From contig SFKS01000004.1 in NCBI GenBank assembly GCA_004554705.1, positions 45,042 through 109,041 on the forward strand: a stretch of 64,000 bases of DNA, written 5' to 3'. Origin of the DNA: Clostridiales bacterium. GTDB taxonomy: Bacteria > Bacillota > Clostridia > TANB77 > CAG-508. This document shows positions 35,220 to 43,620 of this stretch, piece after piece (position 1 is the first letter of the stretch; every line of letters begins with the position of its first letter). The notes beneath the pieces are model-generated. The model ran no database searches, was not told where the DNA came from, and saw nothing but the letters and a program-made list of their open reading frames with translations. A program made the position numbers and the translations under genes.

Positions 35220-35747
35220 TTACGACAAAATTCGACATATTGCTACAGAAACCAACATTCCTATTAAGTCTCCTATTAGTGCAGCAAATAGAATCCCTCT
35301 TGTTTTCTTTATTTTTACCACACTTGTATATATAGCTATTGTATAAAATGTTGTTTCAGTTGATCCCATAATTGTAGCTGCAATAATACCTATATTACTG
35401 TCTACTCCGTATTGTTTCATTATGTCTGTTCCTATTGCTATAGAAGCACTTCCCGATATCGGTCTCAAAAATGCTAATGGCATTATTTCCTTCGGAACGC
35501 CTAAGATATTAGTTATTGGAGACGCACTATTTACTAAACAATCAATAAATCCAGAACTTCTCAAAGTTCCTATTGCAACGAATAATCCTATTAAAGTTGG
35601 TAAAAGGGTTACTACTATTTCCATTCCCTCTTTTGCTCCTTCTAAGAAAGTATCAAATATTTTAATCTTTTCTTTTAAAGCATAAATTATTATAATTGTA
35701 ATAACAATAGGAATTATAGAATTTGATAAATAATTAACAAAGCTCAT
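35220..35747 (-). CDS. spmB: Spore maturation protein B
   Basis: Membrane protein needed for dehydration of the spore core together with SpmA. About 175 residues with several hydrophobic helices: IIPIVITIIIIYAL near the start, VTLLPTLIGLFVAIGTL, and a nucleoside-recognition (Gate) domain segment RPISGSASIAIG with IMGSTETTFYTIAIY. The ATG at 35747 (MSFVNYLSN) immediately follows the spmA stop; the longer upstream frame is unsupported. It is the second gene of a spmA-spmB operon. Confidence 0.9.
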   Translation of the reverse strand: MSFVNYLSNSIIPIVITIIIIYALKEKIKIFDTFLEGAKEGMEIVVTLLPTLIGLFVAIGTLRSSGFIDCLVNSASPITNILGVPKEIMPLAFLRPISGSASIAIGTDIMKQYGVDSNIGIIAATIMGSTETTFYTIAIYTSVVKIKKTRGILFAALIGDLIGMLVSVAICRILS

Positions 35748-35749
35748 AT

Positions 35750-36326
35750 TCACCTTCTCTTTATCAATATTTTTGCAGCACTTATAGCTGCTACTGCTGC
35801 ACAAACTGTAGCTATCCAAACTGGTAATAATATAGATGTTGGATTTTTTGACCCTAATGAATTTCTTATCGCAATTACAGTTGTTGGAATTATCTGTATT
35901 GAAGCAGTATTAAGTACAATAAAAATTGCCATTTCATCACTTAATTTATTTTTGTCTTTATTCCTTTTCTGTAGTGATTTCATTGCCTTTAAGCCCATTG
36001 GTGTTGCCGCATTGCCGAAGTCCCATAATATTCGCTATCATGTTCATTGATATTTCTGTATATTCCTCATCGTTTTCTTTTATTTTTGGAAATAGAACCT
36101 TAAGAATAGGTTTTAAAGTCTTTTTTAGCTTATTCATTATACTAGTTTTCTCTGCAATTTTCATTATACCATTCCACAAGCAAATAGTTCCAAGCAGTTG
36201 TAAGCATAAGTTAATTGCATTCTCTGTTGATTCGAAAATAGCAGAATTTGTTTTTGATATATTTCCAAAACAAATTCCATACACAAAAGAAATTATTAAA
36301 AAAATTGGCCATATAATATTTAGCAT
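35750..36326 (-). CDS. spmA: Spore maturation protein A, read through one CGG +1 site
   Basis: Partner of SpmB in spore core dehydration. Two overlapping frames join when CGG at 36017-36015 is shifted +1, giving NMIANIMGL-GNAATPMGLKA, the invariant SpmA block. The 191-residue product then has normal length, with several membrane helices (LNIIWPIFLIISFVYGICFG, IIPTTVIAIR). spmB begins 2 bp after the stop. A normal annotation would call spmA broken, though its partner is intact. Confidence 0.92.
36015..36017 (-). other. CGG +1 recoding site in spmA
   Basis: Codons GGA CTT CGG CAA; skipping the C gives GGA CTT GGC AAT GCG GCA (G-L-G-N-A-A), a block conserved in SpmA. Confidence 0.85.
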
Positions 36327-36407
36327 TATCTTGTACTACCTCTCTTAATTGATTTTATTCTTAATTTATGTAATAAATACCAAAACAATAATTTTTCTAA
36401 ATTTTTA

Positions 36408-36436
36408 TTGACCTTAAAAATTTTTTATGATATTAT
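36408..36436 (+). promoter_or_regulatory. Promoter of the AbrB-like gene
   Basis: TTGACC (36408-36413), 17 bp, TATTAT (36431-36436), then AGGAGG before the ATG at 36482. Confidence 0.65.
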
Positions 36437-36481
36437 AATAGTTACTTAATAAATGTCAGAAAATGTTTTAGGAGGAGTTAT

Positions 36482-36736
36482 ATGAAATCAACAGGCGTAA
36501 TAAGAAGAGTAGATGAGCTTGGAAGAGTAGTTATCCCTATTGAAATAAGAACACAATTCAGAATCTCTGAGAAAGATCCTATCGAAATATATGTAGATGG
36601 AACTTCTATAGTCTTAAAGAAATATGAACCAAATTGTATCTTTTGTGGCAGTTCAAAAAAATTACTTGAATTTGGTGGAAAAATGATTTGTAAAAAATGT
36701 GCAAATAATATCTATAAAATTAGCGAAGAAGAATAA
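36482..36736 (+). CDS. AbrB-family transcriptional regulator with zinc ribbon
   Basis: Transition-state type DNA-binding protein. Residues 1-47 form the swapped-hairpin AbrB domain (STGVIRRVDELGRVVIPIEI). The C-terminal part has two CxxC pairs (CIFCGSS and CKKCANN) for zinc. The 84-residue form with a zinc ribbon is widespread in Clostridia. Its targets are unknown. It has its own promoter and a strong terminator. Confidence 0.9.
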   Translation: MKSTGVIRRVDELGRVVIPIEIRTQFRISEKDPIEIYVDGTSIVLKKYEPNCIFCGSSKKLLEFGGKMICKKCANNIYKISEEE

Positions 36737-36776
36737 AATAAATAAAAAGTGATTTAATCACTTTTTATTTATTTTA
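36736..36776. terminator. Bidirectional terminator between abrB-like gene and rsmI
   Basis: AAATAAATAAAAAGTGATT and its complement AATCACTTTTTATTTATTT form a long palindrome with T runs on both strands between converging genes. Confidence 0.8.
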
Positions 36777-36784
36777 TCTAAATA

Positions 36785-37621
36785 CTATTTATTCTTATTC
36801 TTCAAAAAATATTGATATATTACATTTTTATTTGTATCTCTATCTTTGGCAATTCTTTTTATTATCTCCTTATTATCCATCTTCTGATTTAAATAATAAT
36901 TATAATGTTCCTCTAAAGATAAAGTATTTAAAAATTCTTTTTTTTCATCTTTTTTACTAGTGCCTTCTACTATAATTACATATTCACCCTTAGTATCCTG
37001 TGTTTTTTCTAAAATTTCTTCGATTTTTCCTCTTATAAATTCCTCATGTATTTTACTTATTTCTCGTGCTAAAGTAATGTTTCTGTTTCCAAGTATTTCC
37101 AGCATACATTTAAGTGTAGAATTAATTTTATGTGGAGCTTCATAGAATATAAGCGTTTTATTTTCATTTTTTAATTCCTCTAGTTTTTCCTTTTTATTTT
37201 TATTATTTGTTGATAAAAATCCAACAAAAATAAATTCCTTACTATTAATGCCTGAACAAATTAATGCATTTATAAAGGCACATGCTCCTGGTATTGGATG
37301 TATTTCAATATTATTTGCAATTGCTTCTTTTACGATTTCTTCCCCTGGATCTGAAATTCCTGGTGTTCCTGCATCTGATACTAGTGCTATATTTTTCCCA
37401 TCAAGTAGTTTATTTATTAATATTTCAGATTTTACTTTTTCTATTTCTTTGTAATAGCTTATTAATGGTTTTTTAATATTTAAATAATTTAATAATTTTA
37501 ATGTATGTCTTGTGTCTTCTGCTGCAATTATATCCACATTTTTTAAAATTTTAATCGCCCTTAATGTGATATCTTCTAAATTTCCAATTGGTGTTGCCAC
37601 CAAATATAAAATGCCTTTCAT
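36785..37621 (-). CDS. rsmI: 16S rRNA 2'-O-ribose C1402 methyltransferase
   Basis: SAM-dependent methyltransferase acting on the ribosomal decoding centre. The 278 residues show the tetrapyrrole-methylase fold with LYLVATPIGNLEDITLRA at the start, AAEDTRHTLKLLNYLNI, ALVSDAGTPGISDPGE and the segment PGACAFINALICSG. C1402 lies next to the P-site codon, which is of interest given the apparent decoding anomaly at CGG. It is upstream of nothing obvious and downstream of trmN6 by 23 bp. Confidence 0.93.
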   Translation of the reverse strand: MKGILYLVATPIGNLEDITLRAIKILKNVDIIAAEDTRHTLKLLNYLNIKKPLISYYKEIEKVKSEILINKLLDGKNIALVSDAGTPGISDPGEEIVKEAIANNIEIHPIPGACAFINALICSGINSKEFIFVGFLSTNNKNKKEKLEELKNENKTLIFYEAPHKINSTLKCMLEILGNRNITLAREISKIHEEFIRGKIEEILEKTQDTKGEYVIIVEGTSKKDEKKEFLNTLSLEEHYNYYLNQKMDNKEIIKRIAKDRDTNKNVIYQYFLKNKNK

Positions 37622-37644
37622 AAATTCTCCTTATATCTTTATTA

Positions 37645-38388
37645 TTAATTTTTATTATATATTTTTAAAATTTCTTCTGAGTATTCTCCTTTTGCCTTAT
37701 AGATATATAAGGGTTCATCTACTTTTAAGAATGGATTTGCATTTTTTACGGCTTTAAGAAGTACTAAATTAGCTTGAGAATGTGGATTAGGAAAAACTAA
37801 TCGCATTTCTTTTATTTCCAATTTATATTTCCTAAATATTTCCATTATATCCATTAGCCTATCTGGTCTATGAACCATATATATTTCGCCATTTTCCTTC
37901 AACAGTTTATTTGATGTTTTTGCTATATCGTCTAAAGTACATTCTATCTCATGTCTAGAAATTAGTTTGCTTTTGTTTTCATTTTTTAATCCTGTATTTT
38001 GTTTCATATATGGTGGATTTGTTACAATTGCATCATAAACACCTAATTCTAATTTCTTGTCTAAATTCCTTATATCTTCATTGATTATTTTAATTTGATT
38101 TTCTAATTTATTCAAGGCTACACTTCTCTTTGCCATGTTGGCTACATATTCTTGTAACTCCACACCTAGTATTATTTTAGGGATTATTTTAGCAGTTAAT
38201 AAAATTGCAATTATTCCTGTTCCAGTTCCTAAATCTATTATTTTAGAGTTTTTTTTAATGCCTTTTGCAAAATCTGATAGTAATACACTGTCAATTCCAA
38301 AGCAGAATCCATCGCTGTTTTGAATTATTTTTAAATTATTAATTTGTAAATCATCTATTCTTTCATTATCCTTTAATAATTTTTCCAT
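37645..38388 (-). CDS. tRNA1(Val) A37 N6-methyltransferase-like protein
   Basis: SAM-dependent adenine methyltransferase of the TrmN6/YfiC type. Motif I is KIIDLGTGTGIIAILLTA near residue 50, and the adenine-N6 catalytic motif is DAIVTNPPYMKQNTG near 122. Conserved RPDRLMDIMEIF and VFPNPHSQANLVLL follow. 247 residues, normal for the family. It is co-oriented with rsmI, another modification gene in many Firmicutes operons. The exact RNA target is inferred. Confidence 0.85.
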   Translation of the reverse strand: MEKLLKDNERIDDLQINNLKIIQNSDGFCFGIDSVLLSDFAKGIKKNSKIIDLGTGTGIIAILLTAKIIPKIILGVELQEYVANMAKRSVALNKLENQIKIINEDIRNLDKKLELGVYDAIVTNPPYMKQNTGLKNENKSKLISRHEIECTLDDIAKTSNKLLKENGEIYMVHRPDRLMDIMEIFRKYKLEIKEMRLVFPNPHSQANLVLLKAVKNANPFLKVDEPLYIYKAKGEYSEEILKIYNKN

Positions 38389-38459
38389 TTTACCTCCAGT
38401 AACATTTTTTTAGATATTTAATATTATATAATAAAATTTCAAAAATTCAAGGAGTAATA

Positions 38460-38600
38460 ATGGATTCTAATAAAAAAAATAAAAAAAAATTTGATTTTAA
38501 GCAAAAAAAAGATTGTGCTATAAAATCAATTGCTGAAGTAAATTGTTTTTTATTAAATTTAAATAAAGCCCGTATAATAAAAAAAATAATAAAAAAATAA
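38460..38600 (+). CDS. Possible 46-residue lysine-rich small protein
   Basis: AAGGAG at 38449-38454 precedes ATG at 38460. The frame reads MDSNKKNKKKFDFKQKKDC and ends in KKIIKK before TAA at 38600. It runs into an AT-rich repeat array. The good ribosome binding site favours a real gene, but low-complexity lysine codons weaken the case. Confidence 0.4.
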   Translation: MDSNKKNKKKFDFKQKKDCAIKSIAEVNCFLLNLNKARIIKKIIKK

Positions 38601-38604
38601 TTAT

Positions 38605-39045
38605 TAAAATTATTTTTTATTATTTATTTTATTTTTATTAATAAATAATTATTTAAATTATTTTTTTATTATTTATTTTTTTGTTTTTATTAATAAATAT
38701 TTTTTCAATTATTTTTTATTATTTATTTTTTTATTTTTATTAATAAATATTTTTCAATTATTTTTTATTTTTTATTTTTGTTAATAAATATTTTTTTAGT
38801 TATTTTTTATTATTTATTTTTTATTTTTATTAATAAATATTTTTTAATTATTTTTTATTATTTATTTTTTATTTTTATTAAAAAATATTTTTTTATTATT
38901 TTTTATTGTTTATTTTTTATTTTTATTAAAAAATATTTTTTTATTATTTTTTATTGTTTATTTTTTATTTTTATGTATTTTTTTAGTTATTTTTTATTAT
39001 TTATTTTTTTGTATTTTTTCTGAATTTATTTTATTTATTTTTTTA
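38605..39045. repeat. AT-only imperfect tandem repeat array
   Basis: About eight copies of a ~50-bp unit of the form TTATTTTTTATTATTTATTT followed by TTTATTAATAAATATT, each copy with a palindrome ATTAATAAAT or a variant. Open frames within are low-complexity and not credible. It lies between the small lysine-rich frame and the GerM-domain gene end. Confidence 0.7.
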
Positions 39046-39053
39046 TTTTAAAA

Positions 39054-39614
39054 TTATACTTGTAATGTGAACAATTCTTTAAAATTTACTCCTCCATCTA
39101 GAAATTCTTTATTCTCTTCTCCATTAATTAATATTTTAATTCCATTAATTTCATTTATCTGCGTCACTGTGCAAACTATTGATTTTATTATTTTTTCTTC
39201 CTCTTCTTTACCCAGATTTTGTACATTTATAAAATCTTCTGAAAAGTCAATATATAAAACTCCCTTTGATACTTGAGTATTTATTAATTTTGTTCCTTCT
39301 GGAATTAATTTTGTTAAGCTTTCATTTGTTGGCCCTTCTATTAAAAACTTAATTATTTGTTTTTCTGGGTTTTCTAATAACAATTTTGAATCTATTTGTC
39401 TTATTTCTGTTTCTACCTCACCTGTAGTTTTGTTTGCAAAATATAAAACTATATTAGTCCTCCTTAATTGATCTGTCGTTATTTCCTCTTCCGGAGTATA
39501 TTCTTTTATTTCTGGGTTATTATTATGGTTTTTAATTGTAATCCATCCTATGCCTAGAACAAGCATAATTAACATTATTATAGCAAAGTACATAAATATT
39601 TTTTTATTATTCAT
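39054..39614 (-). CDS. GerM-domain membrane-anchored protein
   Basis: Spore germination/sporulation-type protein. The N-terminus has a membrane anchor (FMYFAIIMLIMLVLGIGWI). A single GerMN domain follows, with NIVLYFANKTTGEVETEIR, IIKFLIEGPTNESLTKLIPE and VLYIDFSEDFINV. Bacterial GerM is needed for germination or links SpoIIQ-type complexes; the present gene is shorter, with one domain. It lies 63 bp downstream of murI. Confidence 0.82.
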   Translation of the reverse strand: MNNKKIFMYFAIIMLIMLVLGIGWITIKNHNNNPEIKEYTPEEEITTDQLRRTNIVLYFANKTTGEVETEIRQIDSKLLLENPEKQIIKFLIEGPTNESLTKLIPEGTKLINTQVSKGVLYIDFSEDFINVQNLGKEEEEKIIKSIVCTVTQINEINGIKILINGEENKEFLDGGVNFKELFTLQV

Positions 39615-39677
39615 AATTCTTCCTCACTTTGTTTAATAATATTACTCTTGTTTTTTTTTAGAACCTTTTTACTGTTT

Positions 39678-40436
39678 TTAACAATTTTTTTCTTCTATAA
39701 TTTCATAAAAGCGCTGTTTTTTTGATTCTAATCCTTGTGAATCAATAAACTTAATGGTCTGAGTTTTATTTAAAGCATTTCCATTTTTTTCCATTGTTTT
39801 TTTTAGATGCTCTGCCACCTTTTCAGCACCATTAAAGAAGTTTACATCTCCTAAAACTTCTTTAATCTGTTTTTGTATTAATGGATAATGCGTACATCCT
39901 AAAACAACATTTTTAACTATTCCTTTATATTTTTTTATATTGTCATTTAAATATTTCTTAATTTCTTTATCGTCTCCATTTTCTATAATATCTGCCAGTC
40001 CTACACAAGGAAGTAAGTATGTTTTATTATTGTTATATTTTTCATATAATAAATTAAATTTTTCGCTCTCCATGGTTCCTTTTGTTGCCATTATCAATGT
40101 AGGATCCTCATAAGCATAATCATATACCATTTTATATGCCGGTTCTATGGCAATAAAAGGAATATTTTTATATTTTTCTCTCAGGAAATTTACAGATTTT
40201 GCACTTGCCGTATTGCATGCTATAACAATTATTGTGCATTTTTCTTTTAATAAATATTTTGTAATCTTATCACATATTTCTAAAATCTCTCTATCTGTTT
40301 TATCTCCATATGGGTTATTCTTAGAGTCACTATAATAAATATACTCTTGATTTGGTAAAATTTTAATAATTTCTTTTAATACAGTTGCTCCACCTATTCC
40401 AGAGTCAAACACCCCTATTTTAGTATTTCCGCACAT
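39678..40436 (-). CDS. murI: Glutamate racemase
   Basis: Makes D-glutamate for peptidoglycan. The two catalytic cysteines are seen in VIACNTASAKS near residue 73 and VVLGCTHYPLI near 183. The N-terminus IGVFDSGIGGATVLKEI and the segment YYSDSKNNPYGDK match MurI. 252 residues, normal length. It stands upstream of the GerM-domain gene as in other Clostridia. Confidence 0.95.
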   Translation of the reverse strand: MCGNTKIGVFDSGIGGATVLKEIIKILPNQEYIYYSDSKNNPYGDKTDREILEICDKITKYLLKEKCTIIVIACNTASAKSVNFLREKYKNIPFIAIEPAYKMVYDYAYEDPTLIMATKGTMESEKFNLLYEKYNNNKTYLLPCVGLADIIENGDDKEIKKYLNDNIKKYKGIVKNVVLGCTHYPLIQKQIKEVLGDVNFFNGAEKVAEHLKKTMEKNGNALNKTQTIKFIDSQGLESKKQRFYEIIEEKNC

Positions 40437-40561
40437 TTTATCACTTCTTTCATGTTTGCTATTAGATACATTTTTAAGCCTTTTTTTATTTAAAGTATAT
40501 ATAATATGTCTTTTAATTCAACTTGCTTTATTTTTGTTTTTGCTTGTTTATTTTAATATGT

Positions 40562-40599
40562 AAAAAAAGATAATCAAGCTTCCTTATAAGTTGATTATC
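40562..40599 (-). terminator. Terminator downstream of the tRNA-Ser genes
   Basis: On the minus strand GATAATCAA and TTGATTATC form a 9-bp stem followed by TTTTTTTA. Confidence 0.75.
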
Positions 40600-40604
40600 T
40601 CACT

Positions 40605-40698
40605 TGGCGGAGATTGAGGGATTCGAACCCTCGCGGCCACTTTCGCAACCCTAACGGTTTAGCAAACCGTCCCCTTCAACCTACTTGGGTAAATCTCC
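40605..40698 (-). tRNA. tRNA-Ser (anticodon GCU)
   Basis: The 94-nt sequence begins GGAGATTTACCCAAG and ends AATCTCCGCCA with encoded CCA. The anticodon loop is in GGTTTGCTAAACC, giving GCU. A long variable arm and T-loop GGGTTCGAATCCC confirm class II tRNA-Ser, which reads AGC and AGU. Confidence 0.95.
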
Positions 40699-40721
40699 AT
40701 CTGATTATTTGATTTTAAATA

Positions 40722-40793
40722 AATAGTGAATAATAAATAATATTCAATCTTAATAATTAACTATCCAATATTAATTATTCATTATTCACTATT
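40722..40793. repeat. Inverted repeat between the tRNA-Ser genes
   Basis: AATAGTGAATAAT and ATTATTCACTATT form a perfect 13-bp stem with partial pairing further in. It probably forms a processing or spacer hairpin in the tRNA precursor, or is a small repeat. Confidence 0.5.
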
Positions 40794-40806
40794 CATTATT
40801 ATATTT

Positions 40807-40898
<92 letters not shown>

Positions 40899-40984
40899 AC
40901 ATTGCAAGCAAGTATTAGTTTACCACGCTACTTGCCAAATGTCAATACTTTTTGATGATTTTTTGTTAAAAATAGTTTACATAA

Positions 40985-41842
40985 TTACTGTATCTTGTCT
41001 ATAATGCTATTTAGTTCATCCTTTGAATTATAGTGTATTACTATTGTTCCTGATCTTTTTCCTGCATTTAATTTTACTTGTGAACCAAAGAAATTTCTAA
41101 ATCTGTCTTCTATTTCTCGATATATTGGTTCATATCTTGTTTGATCAATTGATTGTTCTTTTTTCTTTATTTTCATTTGCTTTTCAACTTCTCTTACGCT
41201 ATCTCCGGTTTCTATTACATATAATGCTGCTCTATATTGTTTATCTGGATCTTCAATATTTAAAAGGCTTCTACAATGACCTTCTGATATGTGCCCTTGT
41301 TTTACTAGTTCTATAACTCTTGGGTCTAGGTTTAGTATTCTCATAGTGTTTGCAATTCCACTTCTACTTATACCTAATTTTGATGCAAGTTCATGCTGTT
41401 TCATCCCATATTTTTCAATTATTTCTTTTAATGCTGTAGCTTTTTCAATTGGATTTAAGTCTTCTCTTTGTATATTTTCTATTAAAGCCACTTCTTTGTT
41501 CTTTTGCTCTGTATAATTTCTTATTATTGCTGGAATTTCATTAAGCCCTGCTTTTTTTGCTGCTCTCCATCTTCTTTCTCCTGCTACAATTTGATAGTAG
41601 TCATTCTTTTTTGTAACTATTATTGGTTGAATTACTCCATATTCTTTTATTGATTCAGCTAGATCTTCTATTTTTTCATCATTAAAATTCATTCTTGGTT
41701 GATTTTTATTTGGTTCTACTTCTATAAGCTTTAAATTAACTATTGCTTCTCCTTCTTTAATTTTTTCTTCTTCTGAAATATTTGCTATGTTGCTTGAAAA
41801 TAGTGCATCTAGCCCTTTTCCTAATCCTGTTTTACCTGCCAT
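40985..41842 (-). CDS. parB: Chromosome-partitioning protein ParB (Spo0J)
   Basis: CTP-dependent clamp that loads on parS and organises the origin. The 285 residues have the leader KTGLGKGLDALF, the NTP-binding domain with YQIVAGERRWRAAKKAGL around residue 85, and ENIQREDLNPIEKA. The helix-turn-helix is HELASKLGISRSGIANTMRI. It lies 14 bp downstream of parA in the origin region. No perfect parS is seen in the window. Confidence 0.95.
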   Translation of the reverse strand: MAGKTGLGKGLDALFSSNIANISEEEKIKEGEAIVNLKLIEVEPNKNQPRMNFNDEKIEDLAESIKEYGVIQPIIVTKKNDYYQIVAGERRWRAAKKAGLNEIPAIIRNYTEQKNKEVALIENIQREDLNPIEKATALKEIIEKYGMKQHELASKLGISRSGIANTMRILNLDPRVIELVKQGHISEGHCRSLLNIEDPDKQYRAALYVIETGDSVREVEKQMKIKKKEQSIDQTRYEPIYREIEDRFRNFFGSQVKLNAGKRSGTIVIHYNSKDELNSIIDKIQ

Positions 41843-41856
41843 TTTTTCTCCTCCTA

Positions 41857-42624
41857 TTACTCATGTTTTTTTGATTTTAATAATTCATTTGCTAATTTTT
41901 CATAGCATTTTGCTCCTTTTGAGCGTGGTGCATATGCTGTTATTGGCATACCATAACTAGGTGCTTCACTCAATTTTACATTTCTTGGAATTATTGTTTT
42001 ATATACATTATCTTTAAAATACTTTTTCACTTCATTAATAACTTGTGTTGATAAATTTGTTCTTGCATCATTCATAGTAAGCACAACTCCTTCAATATAC
42101 AAGTCTTTATTTAACTGTCTTTTGATTAAATTTACTGTATTCATTAATTGTCCTACTCCTTCTAAAGCATAATATTCACATTGTATAGGTATCATTATAG
42201 AATTTGCTGCAGTTAATGCATTGATTGTTAATAATCCTAAAGATGGCGGACAATCAATTATTATATAATGAAAATTATCTTGAATTTCTTCTATTTTTTC
42301 TTTCATTTTTGATTCTCTTGATATTGTGTTAACTAGTTCCACTTCAGCTCCTGCTAGATTTATGTTTGAAGGGCATAAATACAAATTTTTAATTGATGTC
42401 TTTTTAATTACATCTTCAAAAGAAGTTTCATTTATTAGTACATCATAAATTGATTTTTCAGCACCTTTCTCTACTCCTAGTCCACTTGTAGCATTCCCCT
42501 GTGGGTCTTCATCTATTAGTAATACCTTCTTACCCTTTTGAGCTAATACTGTGCACAAATTAACTGCTGTTGTAGTCTTTCCAACTCCACCTTTTTGATT
42601 AACAATTGCGATGACTTTACTCAA
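41857..42624 (-). CDS. parA: Chromosome-partitioning ATPase ParA (Soj)
   Basis: Walker-type ATPase that acts with ParB and also on DnaA. It starts SKVIAIVNQKGGVGKTTTAV, the deviant Walker A with two lysines; LLIDEDPQGNATSGLGV and IIIDCPPSLGLLT follow. TTG at 42624 has AAGGAGGG at good distance; a longer frame to 42657 is unsupported. About 255 residues, first in the parA-parB pair. Confidence 0.95.
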   Translation of the reverse strand: MSKVIAIVNQKGGVGKTTTAVNLCTVLAQKGKKVLLIDEDPQGNATSGLGVEKGAEKSIYDVLINETSFEDVIKKTSIKNLYLCPSNINLAGAEVELVNTISRESKMKEKIEEIQDNFHYIIIDCPPSLGLLTINALTAANSIMIPIQCEYYALEGVGQLMNTVNLIKRQLNKDLYIEGVVLTMNDARTNLSTQVINEVKKYFKDNVYKTIIPRNVKLSEAPSYGMPITAYAPRSKGAKCYEKLANELLKSKKHE

Positions 42625-42717
42625 TTTTATCCCTCCTTGAAAGTGTATAACAATCATATAATTTTTTTATAAAAAAGTCAATAAATTTTTCAAAATTAAC
42701 AAAAAAATTGCAAAAAT

Positions 42718-42750
42718 TTACTGTCAGAAAATTAAATTGTCTGACAGTAA
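42718..42750 (-). terminator. Hairpin after rsmG
   Basis: TTACTGTCAGA and TCTGACAGTAA form a perfect 11-bp stem; on the minus strand it is followed by AATTTTTGC. It probably ends the rsmG transcript before the parA operon. Confidence 0.6.
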
Positions 42751-42801
42751 ACTTCGCTTATACCAAGTGTTTCACGGTTTCAGTTATGTGTGAAACTGAT
42801 T

Positions 42802-43521
42802 TTAAAGCGGTGAACTTGTTGGTGTACCTGGCTTTCGCGGATATTTGTTCGGCAATTGTTTCACGGATAAGACTTCTATTATTGTTCTTTTGTTGTCTGA
42901 ATCAGGTAAATTTATTTTCTCTATCTTGCTTATTTCCCCTCCTAAAATGTTTAATGCTTTTTTTGATTCTTCAATTTCGTCGTCTATATTAGGTCCTTTA
43001 AGGCAGATACACTTCCCTCCTAATTTCACTAGTGGCATCATATATTCTAGTAAAACATTTAATTTTGCTACTGCTCGTGATGTCGTTACATCAAATTGAC
43101 CTCTATATTTGCTGTTATGTCCTATCTCCTCTACCCTAGCATGTATTGCTGTTATTCCATTTATATTGCATTTTTTTATTACTTCATTTAAAAAATTTAC
43201 CCTCTTACTTAATGAATCTATTAAAACAAGCTCTTTCTCTGGATTAACTATTTTTAGTGGAATTCCTGGAAAACCAGCCCCACTGCCGATGTCTGCAATT
43301 GTTCTACTTTGTTGTATCTGACTTGATATAGTTAAAGAATCTATGAAATGTTTTAATATTATTTCTTTTGGTTCTATTATTGCAGTTAAGTTTATTTTTT
43401 CGTTCCATTCTGTTAATAGCTTCATATAGATATAAAATTGTTCTATTTGATGTTCTGAAAGTTCTATTCTTATTTTTAATGCTTTTTCTACTAATTCTTT
43501 TCTAAAATCTTCAAAATTCAT
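42802..43521 (-). CDS. rsmG: 16S rRNA G527 N7-methyltransferase
   Basis: SAM-dependent modification of 16S rRNA. Motifs include LTAIIEPKEIILKHFIDSL near residue 48, TIADIGSGAGFPGIPLKI near 72 and the segment RAVAKLNVLLEYMMPLVKLG. About 239 residues. As usual it lies between mnmG and parA in the origin cluster. The gene's own 3' part contains TGTTTCACG, the left half of a parS site. Confidence 0.94.
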   Translation of the reverse strand: MNFEDFRKELVEKALKIRIELSEHQIEQFYIYMKLLTEWNEKINLTAIIEPKEIILKHFIDSLTISSQIQQSRTIADIGSGAGFPGIPLKIVNPEKELVLIDSLSKRVNFLNEVIKKCNINGITAIHARVEEIGHNSKYRGQFDVTTSRAVAKLNVLLEYMMPLVKLGGKCICLKGPNIDDEIEESKKALNILGGEISKIEKINLPDSDNKRTIIEVLSVKQLPNKYPRKPGTPTSSPL

Positions 43522-43620
43522 ACAATTTTCTCCTTTTATAGTGAAGTTTTGCTTAGTTTATCTTTGCTCAAGTCTTCATTTTTATTCATTCTTGAAATTA
43601 AAGAGGAATTCATTTAAAAT

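Noticed and set aside
1757..36017. Sequencing or assembly indels as the cause of the ten frame breaks
   Set aside because: All ten extra bases are a C directly before GGN in the glycine phase. The same trinucleotide in other phases (dozens of cases) has no indel, and contexts around the CGG are otherwise diverse. Read data are still needed for proof.
1757..36017. Classical programmed +1 frameshifting with a slippery P-site codon
   Set aside because: The codons before CGG share no sequence, and unrelated genes are affected without a common stimulator. A general property of CGG explains it better.
2180..36017. CGG reassigned to another single amino acid
   Set aside because: A reassigned triplet would keep the frame; here the frame changes by one base at every site.
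38778..39023. Open frame of 81 codons in the AT-rich array
   Set aside because: Its F/I/K-only composition follows from the tandem repeat, and it has no ribosome binding site.
38605..39045. CRISPR array
   Set aside because: Units are contiguous and degenerate with no unique spacers, and there are no cas genes.
42768..42865. parS sites
   Set aside because: TGTTTCACG occurs at 42768 and 42857, but the right half (GTGAAACA) is missing at both, so they are at best decayed half-sites.
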